Assembly: GCF_001680005.1 (NCBI RefSeq)
Contig: NC_033569.1
Span: 1,674,001 to 1,738,000 of the forward strand
DNA from: Plasmodium coatneyi
Taxonomy: Eukaryota > Apicomplexa > Aconoidasida > Haemosporida > Plasmodiidae
DNA: 64,000 nucleotides
Direction: 5' to 3'
The number at the start of each line of letters is the position of its first letter. Position 1 is the first letter of the stretch. The notes below the pieces were generated by a model, which was given only the letters and a program-made list of their open reading frames with translations, had not been told where the DNA came from and made no database searches. Both the position numbers and the translations under genes were made by a program. This document shows, piece by piece, positions 23,327 through 35,136 of the stretch.

Positions 23327-26300
23327 ATGAATATCTCCCCAATAAAGTACGAATCGAAAATCCTGAACAACCTGGCCAGCATGCTAAAGCTTAGCGAAAA
23401 AACAGACAAAGAAATATGGAACGAAATAAAGGAAGAAAAGGAACATATCCAGTTCGAGATTGATGAAGACATAAAGAAGGTCATCGATGTGAACAAAATT
23501 AACTGTACCTGTGAAGAATCAAAAAAAAAAATCGAAGAATATAAAGGGAAGAAGTTTGAATATTATTACAATGTGGAAACATATGGAGTGGATTTTTTCC
23601 TAGACATATGCAATGCTCTAGGTAGGTCTAACTACAAGCCATTCCTATCAGAGGAAGGGAAAAAAGAAGTTATGAATGGATTAAGAATTAGAAGAAATTC
23701 GAATTTGTATAGGTATGTCTCCTTTTTTTTAAGTAAAGAAAGACTAAATAAGGAAAGACTAAATGATGGAAAAACACCGGAACAGATATTCCACTGTTTT
23801 AGGTGCCTAAAGAGTGTACTACACATATATGTGGATGATCAAAATAATCGGAAGAGGAAAATGTATCTACAGGATAACATGTATATCACAGAAGAAATGG
23901 AAGAGAAAATGGAAAACGACATACTTAGGGAGAACCAGAAAAATAATAATGTGAATCCTCCCAACGTTAGGGACGGAGTAATAAGCGTCAGCAAATACAA
24001 AGCCAAGTTAGCTTCCATAACTAGGAAGTCAAATGAAAAAATTATGAAAACTATTATGGAGCATTCGAGGGATATGCAGAAGGGAAGAAATGGCAGAGAA
24101 TTCCTTTCCCGTAGTGGCACCCAACATATAGGTAAAGACTCCTCCATTAACGGGGATAACCACTCCAGTAGTCATCACGAAAAACTGAACAAAAGTAACT
24201 CCTTCGAGGACAACAAGCATTACAAAACATCAGGCTTTTTCGAAAAACACGAATTAAATCATTTTAGCGACTCCGTCAATGATTTTTCCAATGACGGAGA
24301 AGCAGAAAGTACACACAAAAATGCGCATAGTAAAAAAATGACAAACTTGAAAAATAGCCCCGTGACAAATAATTTAATACAAAAGAACGCACCGGGGGGA
24401 AACTTATTTCTCACCAAGAACAGGGAAAGAGAACGGCGGAAGGCGCAAACCAGCACGAGAAAAAAACACAGTTCCAGTTCAAGTAAAAAATCGGGTTCAG
24501 TCAAGAAAAATGACCCAGGTGATATGGTCACCTCGGTCGATATGGGAGTGGACGGGGTGGCCCTGCCGGGGGGTGATCCCAACGGGGGCAGTAAACCCGA
24601 TGTGGATGGTGCCCAATGTGACAACGCCCCAACAGATGAACCTGCATTCGAAGTGATGACGCAGCGGAATGAATCTCCCCATGAGTTGATTCAAAGTGAA
24701 GCCGTGCAACACGCCAAATGGGATAAAAAGTTAAATGCAGAAGGGGAACGGGGCAGCTTATTAACAGAGCACACGATAAGCCCAGTCGAAACGAAGATAT
24801 CCACCGGGGAAGACGAAGTAAACTCGAAAGAAGTCGTGTCGGATGAAGCTGACAAGGAGAGTTATCAATATGACGTCTATCAAAAAACGTCCCTCGTGAA
24901 AAATGCATCCAACGGGGAAGAGAACTATGACTTCGACGGAAGCGATGATGCGTCCTACTCCACGGATGATTCGAATTATAAAAGGTACATGACGAGGAGG
25001 AGAACAAAACTGCTGCAGGAAGGAAAAATAGTCATCGATTTGAATATTCTAAACGGAAATGCAATCAACGCATGGGAAAAGAAGGAAAAGGAAGAAGAAA
25101 TTGAGGAAAAATACAAAGAGAGATGTCAAGAAAAGAACCAAGAAAGGATCAGAATGGTTACAATAAGAAAAAACTTAGAAGAGAAAAAAATGTTTTTATG
25201 CAAAATAGAAGAGGTAGCAAAAAGGAGAAATAAAAGACATGTTAAAACGCAAGTATTGTCGAAAGACTCAAAAATTGAGAGAGCTTATTTTAGTCATAAA
25301 ATGAAAAAATTCTACAATTCAAAGTCCGGGTATTTTGGTTGTGGTTGGTCTAACAACAGAACCCAGTGGACTCCATTTATCCATGCCCCCTTTTTTGATA
25401 ACCGCTATAATAATACTATATATAAAAATAGGAATAAAAAAATGTATGAAGAAATATACGACACTTTGTTACATGGGAGGATCCACCCGGCTGTTAGAAT
25501 TGTCGAATTGAAGGACCACAAACATCCTGTGAGATTGTCCACTCCCCACCATGAAGATTGCTATTCAGTCGTTTACACGGGGGAAAAAATCCTCGCATCG
25601 GATGATCGGGTCATTTTTGGAGAATACACTGGTTATGTGGCGAACAACAGGGAGCTGTCACAGGACAAACACCAGTACATGTTCGCCCTATCCTTCAGCA
25701 AGAAAGTTTTTAACGATAGAAAGAATGTCGTTTTTATTAATGAGATTGAGTCGGACGAGGAGGGTGTGCTGAAAGGGGGCAACTTCCACGGGGGACATGC
25801 TAATGGCAACATGACCCATCGTGATAGCAGCAACTGTAGCGAATATGCAACCAATCCGAGCAGCGAAGGAACCTATTTAAATGATGAGCAAAATTTTCAA
25901 GAAGCAGCTCATACGAACGGTGATATAAATGCAAAGCGTAGAGGAAGTCCCACCCCCAATTTGACTACACAATGTGAAAAATCGACCCAGAGTTACACCA
26001 AAGAGATGAAGAAATCTAAGGGGATGAATAATAAGATTATCCTGCCAGATAATTACACATACGCTGTTGACTCATCCTACATGTTCAACGAAATGTCACT
26101 AGTTAATCATTACAAAACATGTGCCATTTTTAACAATTACGATTTTAGGATAAATGCGGAGTGGCAATTGGTTTACCTTGATGGCTGGCCACACATTATT
26201 CTTACCTCCATCCCAGGAGTAGAAATAAATACAGGGGAAGAACTTTTCGCGGACTTTGGCTTTGAATGGTTCGAAAGGGTTAACGATATCTGTCTGAATG

Positions 26301-28999
26301 ATTTTATTAAAAATAGCTATGCATACAGATTAAGCAAGTTAAATCTTTGTATAGAAAAAAAATTCAATGGAATAGATGACATAGTGGAGGAGTACAACTT
26401 GATGAAAAATCACACCACGTGCAATATATGCATGCACAGCGTCAACACAGATAGTAGTAACGGCTTTATTACCTGTTCCGGTTGTAACCATATCTATCAC
26501 CTAACATGTGTGCAAAAATTAAATGCAGAAGTGAACGAGAATTACGATTGGTTCTGCGCAAGTTGTGTCAAATTCTGCATCAATGTGCTGAACCAGGAAG
26601 AATTCTTATCCTATCTAGAAATGGAAAACCACAAACAATTGGTCGACCATTTTGGTGATATGTGTGTGGAAAATTCTAGCAAGTTATCCAGGTTGTTATC
26701 CCCACAGGTAGACGATACCCCCTTATGTCACACCGACGGGAAGGACACAACAGAAGTCACTACCTATCCTAACTGTACTAAACAGTATGACAAGATACGG
26801 AAATTACTACGTTGTAGGGAAAATATTATCGACCTGGTGAAGAATAAAGAGGTAATTAACTCCTACTTAGAGAACACCGAAAAGGAAATGAACTATCTAG
26901 ATAACGCTCAAAAGGGGGAAGATTTATCCTTTAAGAAAGACGAAATGAAGTGTCTGCTGCAAAACAGCTTTGAACTCCACCTTCTTGTTGAGTATAAAAA
27001 AAAAATCGATGATTTACTCGTAAGCAGGGAAAAGGTAGACACATTCTTCAATGACGAAAAGGCCAAAAAGACCATGCAGTTGAGAAAACGAACCATAAAC
27101 TACCTGCTAGAAAATAGGAAATGTATAGAAAAGCTGGTCGACTCGATGGAACGAGGTATTCCCATTGTGTTTGCACACAAGGAGGAGGTCCACCCTTCGG
27201 AAGAGGACACTACATTGAGGGGGCTGAAGGAGGAATTCCAGCAGGAGCATAACCTCGCAATGGTGAAATATGACCCATGTTTTAGTAGGGAGAAAAGTCC
27301 CGATTCAGGCACTAACGAACACACGAATGGGAGCATTTCCAACTCGTACGAAAAGATTTTGTATAACAAGTCGAACGATGTCATGAATAATTTAAGAGAA
27401 ATAAGAAATGGTACCCCCTTTCGCGGTATAAAAAGCGATGCACTAAACTGTCCCACATCCAGCAGCAGTAACACGGGTAGCAGCAAAAATCTCTGCTTCA
27501 ATAATATGATGAAGTTGAGCAAAAAGATCTTAGGATTCCCTTTGTTAACAGATTTCGAAAAAGGAATGAACACCAACCAGCCGTGTCTTCCCCTGAGCGA
27601 TCACCTAAAAAGGCTCTCTGTGTGCACCGTTTGTTATAGCAAGCATAATGACTTGGCTAAGGCCATTATATGTAGAGTTACCAAGATGCATTTTGAGCCT
27701 AACTACAATGACGGGTTGAGTGAAGAAGACATGTTTAAGACGTCCAGCGAATGCATCCAGTCAATCATTCGCGAATTGGCCAACACGATAAAGGAATACC
27801 GAAAGAGGGAGCTGGGCGGGGCCTACGTACAGGAGGTGGAGCTCAGCGGGAATAGCAACTTTGGAAGCTGCAGCATCGGCAGTTGTAGCAGTCCTGGCGA
27901 GATCAACACTAACAGCGTGGGAGCTCCATTAGCTAACCACCATAACGATATCCACGCAGAAGCTCATTCACCCAGTTCCGTCCCTAGTAGGACAGAAATA
28001 GTGGAACCAGTCAGTTCCAGCATAAAACTTCTACCGCAGAAAGCATTTTATGAGATGATGAGCGACCCTCCATGTATTGACAGGCGCCAAGGGGATACAA
28101 ACAACCCCCTTCAGAATAATACGCCTCCCTTGTTATTGGAAAGCAGCATGAGTTATACGGACGATTATACGTGTACGAGGGGGAAGATGAATTCCATGCA
28201 GGGTAAACGTCCTCATGAAGAAGATGACAAAGGTAGCAAAAAGAAGAAATCGAAACTTTGTAGGAAGCAGTCTAACAACGTGATCGGTGAAGAAAATGAA
28301 GATTCCTTTAAAGGGGGAACGGATAAATGGGAAAATACGGACAAAAGGAAAACACATCAAAGGGGAAGATACGGTGGTAGTTACACAGATCAGAACCCAC
28401 GCAGTGATCCTTGTGTTAACCGGCATGCCGAGCAGTACGCGCACCGCAGCAAAGGTGAGAACCAGAAGGGGGATAAAAATCAAATATATTTTGCAGGCGA
28501 AAATTTGGACGATACGAAGGAGGCGTCGAATGACCAAAAGGGGAAGTATGTCACTTCGGAAAATATTTCCAAAGCTAGTAATTTCATTCCTCTCATGGGA
28601 GTTCAGCTTGGGAAAACAAAAATTCAGAGGGAATTTACAAATGGAACATATGTAGGGACAGTTATGGAGCAAATAAAGGACCAAAATGGCAGTCCATTTT
28701 TCGTTGTTACGTATGATGATGGGGATACAGAATGGATGACGCCGTGCTTCCTATTTCAAGAATTGCTAAAGCAGTCAACAAACAGTGTGGAATATCCCTT
28801 AGCGACCACGTTTAAGGAGGTATTCAACCCTGAATTTAAAAAGGACTTAAAATTAAACAATTGTTCCTTCGAATTAAAAATTGAAAGACGAAAGAGGAAA
28901 AGCAATTGTGAAAGTGCTAGCAACAATAACAGTGTCAGCAAAAGACAGAAACATGCACAGGAGGAAAATTCCACAAAGAAGAAGAAGCAACAATTTTGA
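23327..28999 (+). CDS. SET10: SET10-like histone-lysine N-methyltransferase (SET + PHD), probably H3K4-specific
   Basis: Single-exon, 1,890 residues from the chosen start MNISPIKYES. The frame opens earlier, at 23210, but the extra 39 residues look like an accidental hydrophobic leader, unsuitable for a nuclear protein. The SET domain spans about residues 720-990. It has FGEYTGYVA early, VNHYKTC where canonical SET domains have NHxxxPN, and GEELFADFGFEWF in place of ELTYDYG. A low-complexity insert of about 90 residues (roughly 812-900) splits it. A PHD finger follows (about 1028-1086; CNIC...CSGCNHIYHLTC...WFCASC). Near the C-terminus (about 1769-1811), YVGTVMEQ...VVTYDDGDTEWMTP resembles a Tudor/Agenet-type fold. 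P. falciparum SET10 is reported as an H3K4 methyltransferase at the active var gene. It lies upstream of HP1, as recalled for P. falciparum. Confidence 0.9.
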   Translation: MNISPIKYESKILNNLASMLKLSEKTDKEIWNEIKEEKEHIQFEIDEDIKKVIDVNKINCTCEESKKKIEEYKGKKFEYYYNVETYGVDFFLDICNALGRSNYKPFLSEEGKKEVMNGLRIRRNSNLYRYVSFFLSKERLNKERLNDGKTPEQIFHCFRCLKSVLHIYVDDQNNRKRKMYLQDNMYITEEMEEKMENDILRENQKNNNVNPPNVRDGVISVSKYKAKLASITRKSNEKIMKTIMEHSRDMQKGRNGREFLSRSGTQHIGKDSSINGDNHSSSHHEKLNKSNSFEDNKHYKTSGFFEKHELNHFSDSVNDFSNDGEAESTHKNAHSKKMTNLKNSPVTNNLIQKNAPGGNLFLTKNRERERRKAQTSTRKKHSSSSSKKSGSVKKNDPGDMVTSVDMGVDGVALPGGDPNGGSKPDVDGAQCDNAPTDEPAFEVMTQRNESPHELIQSEAVQHAKWDKKLNAEGERGSLLTEHTISPVETKISTGEDEVNSKEVVSDEADKESYQYDVYQKTSLVKNASNGEENYDFDGSDDASYSTDDSNYKRYMTRRRTKLLQEGKIVIDLNILNGNAINAWEKKEKEEEIEEKYKERCQEKNQERIRMVTIRKNLEEKKMFLCKIEEVAKRRNKRHVKTQVLSKDSKIERAYFSHKMKKFYNSKSGYFGCGWSNNRTQWTPFIHAPFFDNRYNNTIYKNRNKKMYEEIYDTLLHGRIHPAVRIVELKDHKHPVRLSTPHHEDCYSVVYTGEKILASDDRVIFGEYTGYVANNRELSQDKHQYMFALSFSKKVFNDRKNVVFINEIESDEEGVLKGGNFHGGHANGNMTHRDSSNCSEYATNPSSEGTYLNDEQNFQEAAHTNGDINAKRRGSPTPNLTTQCEKSTQSYTKEMKKSKGMNNKIILPDNYTYAVDSSYMFNEMSLVNHYKTCAIFNNYDFRINAEWQLVYLDGWPHIILTSIPGVEINTGEELFADFGFEWFERVNDICLNDFIKNSYAYRLSKLNLCIEKKFNGIDDIVEEYNLMKNHTTCNICMHSVNTDSSNGFITCSGCNHIYHLTCVQKLNAEVNENYDWFCASCVKFCINVLNQEEFLSYLEMENHKQLVDHFGDMCVENSSKLSRLLSPQVDDTPLCHTDGKDTTEVTTYPNCTKQYDKIRKLLRCRENIIDLVKNKEVINSYLENTEKEMNYLDNAQKGEDLSFKKDEMKCLLQNSFELHLLVEYKKKIDDLLVSREKVDTFFNDEKAKKTMQLRKRTINYLLENRKCIEKLVDSMERGIPIVFAHKEEVHPSEEDTTLRGLKEEFQQEHNLAMVKYDPCFSREKSPDSGTNEHTNGSISNSYEKILYNKSNDVMNNLREIRNGTPFRGIKSDALNCPTSSSSNTGSSKNLCFNNMMKLSKKILGFPLLTDFEKGMNTNQPCLPLSDHLKRLSVCTVCYSKHNDLAKAIICRVTKMHFEPNYNDGLSEEDMFKTSSECIQSIIRELANTIKEYRKRELGGAYVQEVELSGNSNFGSCSIGSCSSPGEINTNSVGAPLANHHNDIHAEAHSPSSVPSRTEIVEPVSSSIKLLPQKAFYEMMSDPPCIDRRQGDTNNPLQNNTPPLLLESSMSYTDDYTCTRGKMNSMQGKRPHEEDDKGSKKKKSKLCRKQSNNVIGEENEDSFKGGTDKWENTDKRKTHQRGRYGGSYTDQNPRSDPCVNRHAEQYAHRSKGENQKGDKNQIYFAGENLDDTKEASNDQKGKYVTSENISKASNFIPLMGVQLGKTKIQREFTNGTYVGTVMEQIKDQNGSPFFVVTYDDGDTEWMTPCFLFQELLKQSTNSVEYPLATTFKEVFNPEFKKDLKLNNCSFELKIERRKRKSNCESASNNNSVSKRQKHAQEENSTKKKKQQF

Positions 29000-31900
29000 C
29001 ATTACACAGTGTTGCGCGTGTGGCGTGTTGGCCGTTACTTACGCGGCTCATATGGCAGGGCGCAATAGCACGGATATTTTGAGAGGTGTAAAGATCAAAG
29101 CAGGCTAAAAAAGCCGAAAATTCGTTTTAAAAATCGTACACTTGGAGCATATCATTTTGTAGGAAGATATGATTTTAATAATTATTTTTCACTCATAGTG
29201 TATTTTTTTTTTTTTTTTTCGATTGTTCATATTTGTTTTTTTTTCCTGTCCCACTCTCCCCCCCCTCTTTTCTTTTTTTTTCGTACATTCCAAGAATTTA
29301 CTATCATAGCCCTACCCAAAAAAGGGACAAATTTGAATTATAGACTCACGCCAAAATGACATTTTTATATGAATTAACAAGCTAAAGGCGTGGGAGAAAT
29401 TCTACACATAATACACATTACGCAAAGTACGCGCATGATGACGTAGCAGGGCTAAGATATGGACTTAAAAAAAAATACGTTTTTGCGAAAAAGAAATAGA
29501 GATTCTTTCGCATTTTTTGAGGAATAAAAAAATTGGTAAAAAATTCCTGAAACTTTTTGAAAATGCGTTTAAAGTCTTTTTAAAGCGTTTTTAAAATATT
29601 TGCGATTTATTCCACTTTTTTCTTACCTAAAGAAAGCGAAAAAAAAGTGAATTGTTCTCAACAATGTGTAGAACAAAAAGCTCGTAATTTGCGTATGCGG
29701 AACGCTTATCACGGCAACGTATGGTTGTGCATTTTGGGAAGGCAAAAATTGACGGTTATCCTTTTTTCTTTTCCATTTAAATGGTCCTTTGAAAAAATGT
29801 TTTATTTTATTATGTTCTTTTTTAATTTTTTTTACTACTATATTATGCGCTATATTCATTGCACAACTTAATGTTGCTAATATGTTTTTTCTTCTTTTTT
29901 TAAAAATAAGCTGCTGAATTAAGCGTATTACTATTTTTACCGGAATTTTTTTTTTTTTCAATTTTCACTTAATCCCAGAGGGGGTGCATATCACTTGTTA
30001 CAATTTAAAATCCCGCCCTAACAGGTTATCGGCATACGAGCACCCACTTGTTGGAATGAAAACAAATAAAATCGTAAAAGTCGCAGAGCACACATTCTTA
30101 ATTTGTTTGTACATATATTCATGCATTCGATCTGTTTTCATAACTGAAACGTTTCCAATGTACATTTTGCGGAATTCTTTTTTCCCCTTTTTCGTGAAAA
30201 ACCAAACCACTATGGTGGAAAGTATACCAAATGATAATACTTCGCAAAAACTAACTTACATGAAATGAAATGTTGCCCAAAGTTGTTCATTCGAATTGTT
30301 ACCAAATTAAGAAGGGGAAACGTTCTCTTTTATTTCGCACCAATTGGCGAAACCTCATGTCTTTTCCTCCTTTTATGCGCAATGAGGGGAAAAAGTGCAT
30401 GGTGAATGTGGCGAACTCAGAGCATTTGGCGAAATTTGAAAAAGTGACGAATTAAAATTAATTTTTGCGCTAACGGATGGAGGAAATTAATCAATTGTGC
30501 ATTCACACATTGGCAATTTTGGCGAACTTTGCATTTAAGTTTCTGCAAAGTAAATCATTTTGCATTTCTAAATTACTATTTTGTAATTAATTTTATTCTT
30601 CTCAATTTTGCATTTAGCGTTATGCAAAATTCATCCTTTCCGCCTTTTTCGTGCATTTTCGCATTACGTTTATTTCTCCTCATATATTTTCCCCCCTCCC
30701 GCCGCGCATTAACGCATTTTGCCCCGTTTCACGCAATTATGCCTAATTTTCCATCATTTCCATTTTTTTTCACTCTTTAACCAAAATTGCTATTTTCGCG
30801 TCTGTCCTGTGTAACGCATAAAATTGTTTACACAATTGTCTGTCCGATATGGAAAGTGAAAAAATAAAACAAAAATAAACAAATGAACAAGGAAGGAAAA
30901 CAAAACGAATGTTTAAGTAGCAATTTCATTTCCGCTCCTCACTGCATTTTTTTTTTGGATAAATTTACGCAACATAATTTTTCCCAGTTTTCACTTGCCA
31001 CTGAGAATTGTCGCTCCAATATTTATTACTTTTTTTCTCATTTTCGCAATTTTTAATTTAATGATTATGAATGGAAAAATAACTGCCGCTGTGGTGGCCA
31101 TTACACAATTGTGCACATTTATGGGGATTATCCACCTTGGCAATGCTCCCAATTCGGTTATTTTTCCCAACTTTGATACAATTGTGTATTTGATTATTAT
31201 TTTCATAATCCCCACTTCGGCAATATATTGGCAGTGTTAGTAGGGTTTGCGGTGTGCACTATTGATCTTTTAATGAGCATTATCCCCATGTTGGCATTAC
31301 TAGCACGCTCCCCATACTAATAAAGCTGCAGTAGTATGATTTTAAGTGCTTTCATGTGTCCCTTTTAAAAATTAGCTCAGTGCTTTACTCCACCTTACTT
31401 ACTATATAATGTTGTGTTTTTTTTTTTTTTTTTCTTTCATATCTCGACTCTCAGCCAAATAACATTTTGTGCACACTACAATTTGTTTTTTTAAAAAAAA
31501 AATTACAAACATTGTAAACGTAATTTTTCTTACCCTTTTGAAGATTTGCCATGGGAATTCCTATATCTTTCTGTGGTGCATTTCCCAGTGCGAGCAGTAT
31601 ATGTGTGGCGTTTGGCCCGTTTGATATACATGGAAAAAAAAAAAAAAAAAAAAGAAATGGGAATGAAAGCAGCAGGAAAAAAAGAAAATTATATTATATT
31701 TTTTACTTAACCAAATAAATTAAGCAAACATCGTAAATTTTACTTTGTTAAACGAATGAAAACGTTTTTGAGTTAAAAAAAAATTGTCAAACATTAAATA
31801 TATGTTCATTTATTTATTAAATTATATATATATATTTTTTGTAAATATGAGTGCCGTATTATCTGGTGGTTGTGGAAATTTTGTAAATTACTTAGAAGTA

Positions 31901-34287
31901 GAATTTTTTTTATTTTTCATTTTGTAAAAAATGTTTATATAAATTTTTTCTTTTTCTCTTCCTACTTTTTACTTGTTTTATTCATTTTGTAACGTATTGT
32001 ATTATTTTATTATACCAAAAAATGTAATTAGAAACGGCGAATTGCATTTTTAATAAATGGAAACACTTTTTTCCCCCTGCGTTAAATAAAAGTGGAAAAA
32101 TATCGTTACAAAAAAACGGGTGTTGTTAGAAACGTGTGTATAGTTTTTGTGTACGAATTAGTAAATGTGCCACGATGAATATATAATTGTTCTAAGTAGG
32201 ATAAATAAACTAAGTGCATAAAAGAATTAGCCGCATGAAATAGTATAAGCGAATTAATTGCACTATATGCTTCTTTCACGTCGTTCTTTTTTATTATTCG
32301 TTTTTTTTTGTTGCTTTAGTCGCATAATTAACTCTTGCCCCCGCCTTTCTTCCTGCGCAACACGCTTTATGGGGAAAACATAAAATAATTATTATTACAT
32401 CTTCCAGAGAAGAACAAATGTGACTTAACAACCTTTTTTATTTTCATTTCTTCCCCGTTGTAGAACGGGGGGTGCGGGAAACATATTGGAACTGCAAGAG
32501 AGAGAAAAAAAAAAAATTACCCTATTGGATTAAACTAAAAACAAAAAAATGGGCTCCAAATAGTTCTAATTTTAACTTAGATTATTTAAAAATGTTCTAG
32601 AAAAAAAAAAAAAAAAAGAAAAGAAAGAGGAGAAAAAAGGAATCTGATTTCTTTTCTTTTTTTTTTCTTTGTTTATATTTAATTCTATATCTATTTTAAA
32701 GGAAGTAATACCACCTTTCATACGTTTTATGTGTTATTTAAATGTGCAGTTCCAGGGAATTGCAAAACGCCGGAACGAATTTGTTTACAGTGCATATGTT
32801 TATTTTCTGTGTCCTTGCAAAAGGGTAATATATATTCTATGCGTGTACAAGAATATATGTGGTGCGAGAGTACGTTATAGAATTTTTAGAAAGTACGTGA
32901 AAATATAAGTTTATATTCGCAAACATGTGTTCACTCTTCACGAAGGTACATGCTTTCTCTGCGCACATGTAAGTGTACAATTGAGCGATTGGCGTACTTA
33001 CGTAGACTTCTTCCCGTTTCCCCATTTAAACAACCTCAACTGGGTTCTTTTCTTTAAACCACTTAGAATTAAAATTCGTAGTGCACAATATATATCCTTT
33101 TTTAAGTGAAAAAAAAAATAAAAAAATGAGTGGGAGCTGGTGCCTCGAAGTGACTGACAAAGTAAATGCAACCTAGCACACGTGAGAAAAATGGCGAAAA
33201 AAATGACATAATAATGCAAAGTATGCAAGGTACGACAAACTCTATTGCAGAGTGTAGCAAAATAGAATAAAAAAATGGTGCCACGACAGCATTTTGCAAA
33301 AAGGCAATAGATCATTTTTTTTCCTGAAGCGTTTTTTTTTAAATTGCAGTTCTATCATATGCGCAGGGTATGGCGGGGGTTACCCATTTGCATTCGTACT
33401 ATTTTAAAATTTTTTATTCTACCAAATACGACTTATGAACTACTAATTTTCTAATTTTACCTATTTAGTTTGCACTTTTCTTCTTGTTATATAGATGAAG
33501 AAAAATAGGGGAAAAAATTGACTGGTAGGCATTATATATGTGTTTGCATACGTAAATGTATAAACCATTTGAGCATTTCTCAAATAAAAGAATAAATGAA
33601 CATATGAAAAAAATAAAAAAAAGAACTAATTCTTTTACCCTTATTTTTGTAAATTAGTTGTGCATATTTATCTTATTTGTGCATAGTTATCCATCTTTAT
33701 GTGTATATGATGCGTATGTAGTAAAATATCCCCCCACATGTGCCATTTTGAGAATGCGTGAAAAGGAGAAAAAAACAATTCCAGTTAGTGTAACTGCATG
33801 ATTTAACGGGATAGTTATCCTTCACATGTATTTTTGTCACCTATTTCACGACACAATTTAGTATCCTGTGCACCTGCCTTACAACAAAAATTAGCAACTT
33901 TTTACACTACATTTTGGGAACCCTGATAAAGCAATTTTGTACCGATTGCATCCCCACTGTGTGACAGTTGCGTAGCAGTGGGACGATATATTTTTTACAC
34001 GAACGTAACCTTACAGGCGTTACCGTGGAGGCATGACTGTACTGATATGGCCCTGCTGACATGACCTGAATGAAACATAACCATGTTAATTGTAGCATTC
34101 GAGGAAGAAAGTTGTATTATTTGAAATTTTCACCCACAGTAAATATTACAACGAAAAAATAAGGATCAATAATTTTTATGATCTTTATGGAAGGACCAGA
34201 GCTGGGCGGGGAACGAAACCGAAAAGAGGTTGGATCACGCTTATAATACAAATTTATATGCACATTTGTACGTATGTTTGTGTTTGC

Positions 34288-34347
34288 GCCTTTACATGCC
34301 TTTATGTACCTTCAGGTACCCTTATGTGCCTTTAAGTACTCTCTCAC
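34288..34347. repeat. Degenerate 10-bp tandem repeat
   Basis: About six units of 10 bases starting at 34288: GCCTTTACAT, GCCTTTATGT, ACCTTCAGGT, ACCCTTATGT, GCCTTTAAGT, then a decayed copy. Some copies contain GGTAC or AGTAC at their junctions, so the repeat adds to the GTAC density upstream of HP1. Confidence 0.7.
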
Positions 34348-34645
34348 GGAAACGTTTGTGTAAACTTTTTCAATTTTTTTTCTTTTTCCTAATGACAAAA
34401 CTGCATTTCATGGCGATAGGTCCTTTTTAATAAGTAAATTTTTCATTTTGCCGAAAGAAAGAAACCCATTTGTGCCAATAGATTAATTTTACCTATTTCA
34501 TACAATTACTATTTTTTTTTTTTTTTTTTTTCTTTACTGTTTATTTTTTATTAATTTACACAAGAAAAGCAATTTTACTAGATTAAAGAGAGGAAGATAC
34601 AAAGAAACCAAGTTTCGAACATATATTCGAATACATATTGATGAT

Positions 34646-35136
34646 GTACTTGTGTACATATACATACAATCTTCCGTACGTACATTCGTACGTTCCTGTT
34701 TGTACTATGCGCTTATTCGCAATGCATACACACTACATGTAGTACATACATGAACCATATAGCACGAGCGCATAAGTCGTTCGCCTCGTGCGTACGTATC
34801 AGTATGTGTCACTCGGCACTACAGTACGGTTTAATAGTATTGCTTACGAGTTAAACATTACGCTTGGTGGTTAGCAGGAAACGCGCGTCTCGTTTCCCAC
34901 CTGTACACATCCGTATGTTCTTGTGTACACCTCTCTGCACTTTTACAAGGGGGATATATGGTATGCGAACTTTTCTCACGCATACGGTTTGTGCTTGTAC
35001 ATATTCACATATACACATGTATACTACCGTCCTGTACAACCGTATGTGTACGCGCGCCTCCATTCCTAAGCAAGCCTCCACACATGTGTACACCTCACAC
35101 TTATGCAAAAGGTCGTGTTGCGTACTTTTTTTCACG
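34646..35136. promoter_or_regulatory. Dense cluster of GTAC motifs upstream of HP1
   Basis: By manual count there are 16 GTAC tetranucleotides in about 490 bases, many as GTGTAC or CGTACG, against about two expected by chance. The segment is less AT-rich than its surroundings. GTAC is the core bound by the Plasmodium ApiAP2 factor AP2-G. Regulation of HP1 by it is inference. The segment lies about 1.1-1.6 kb upstream of the HP1 start codon. Confidence 0.4.

Noticed and set aside
24528..25007. 159-codon minus-strand frame inside SET10
   Set aside because: Antisense shadow of a Ser/Gly/Asp-rich coding region. No independent support.
29623..29961. 112-codon minus-strand frame in the SET10-HP1 gap
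   Set aside because: Lys/Ile/Phe-rich product typical of random AT-rich DNA. No splice partner or family signature.
31600..32700. Candidate centromere
   Set aside because: AT-rich but not at the extreme, kilobase-long near-pure AT level or with the internal repeat structure of Plasmodium centromeres. The equivalent locus in P. falciparum is not, to my knowledge, centromeric.
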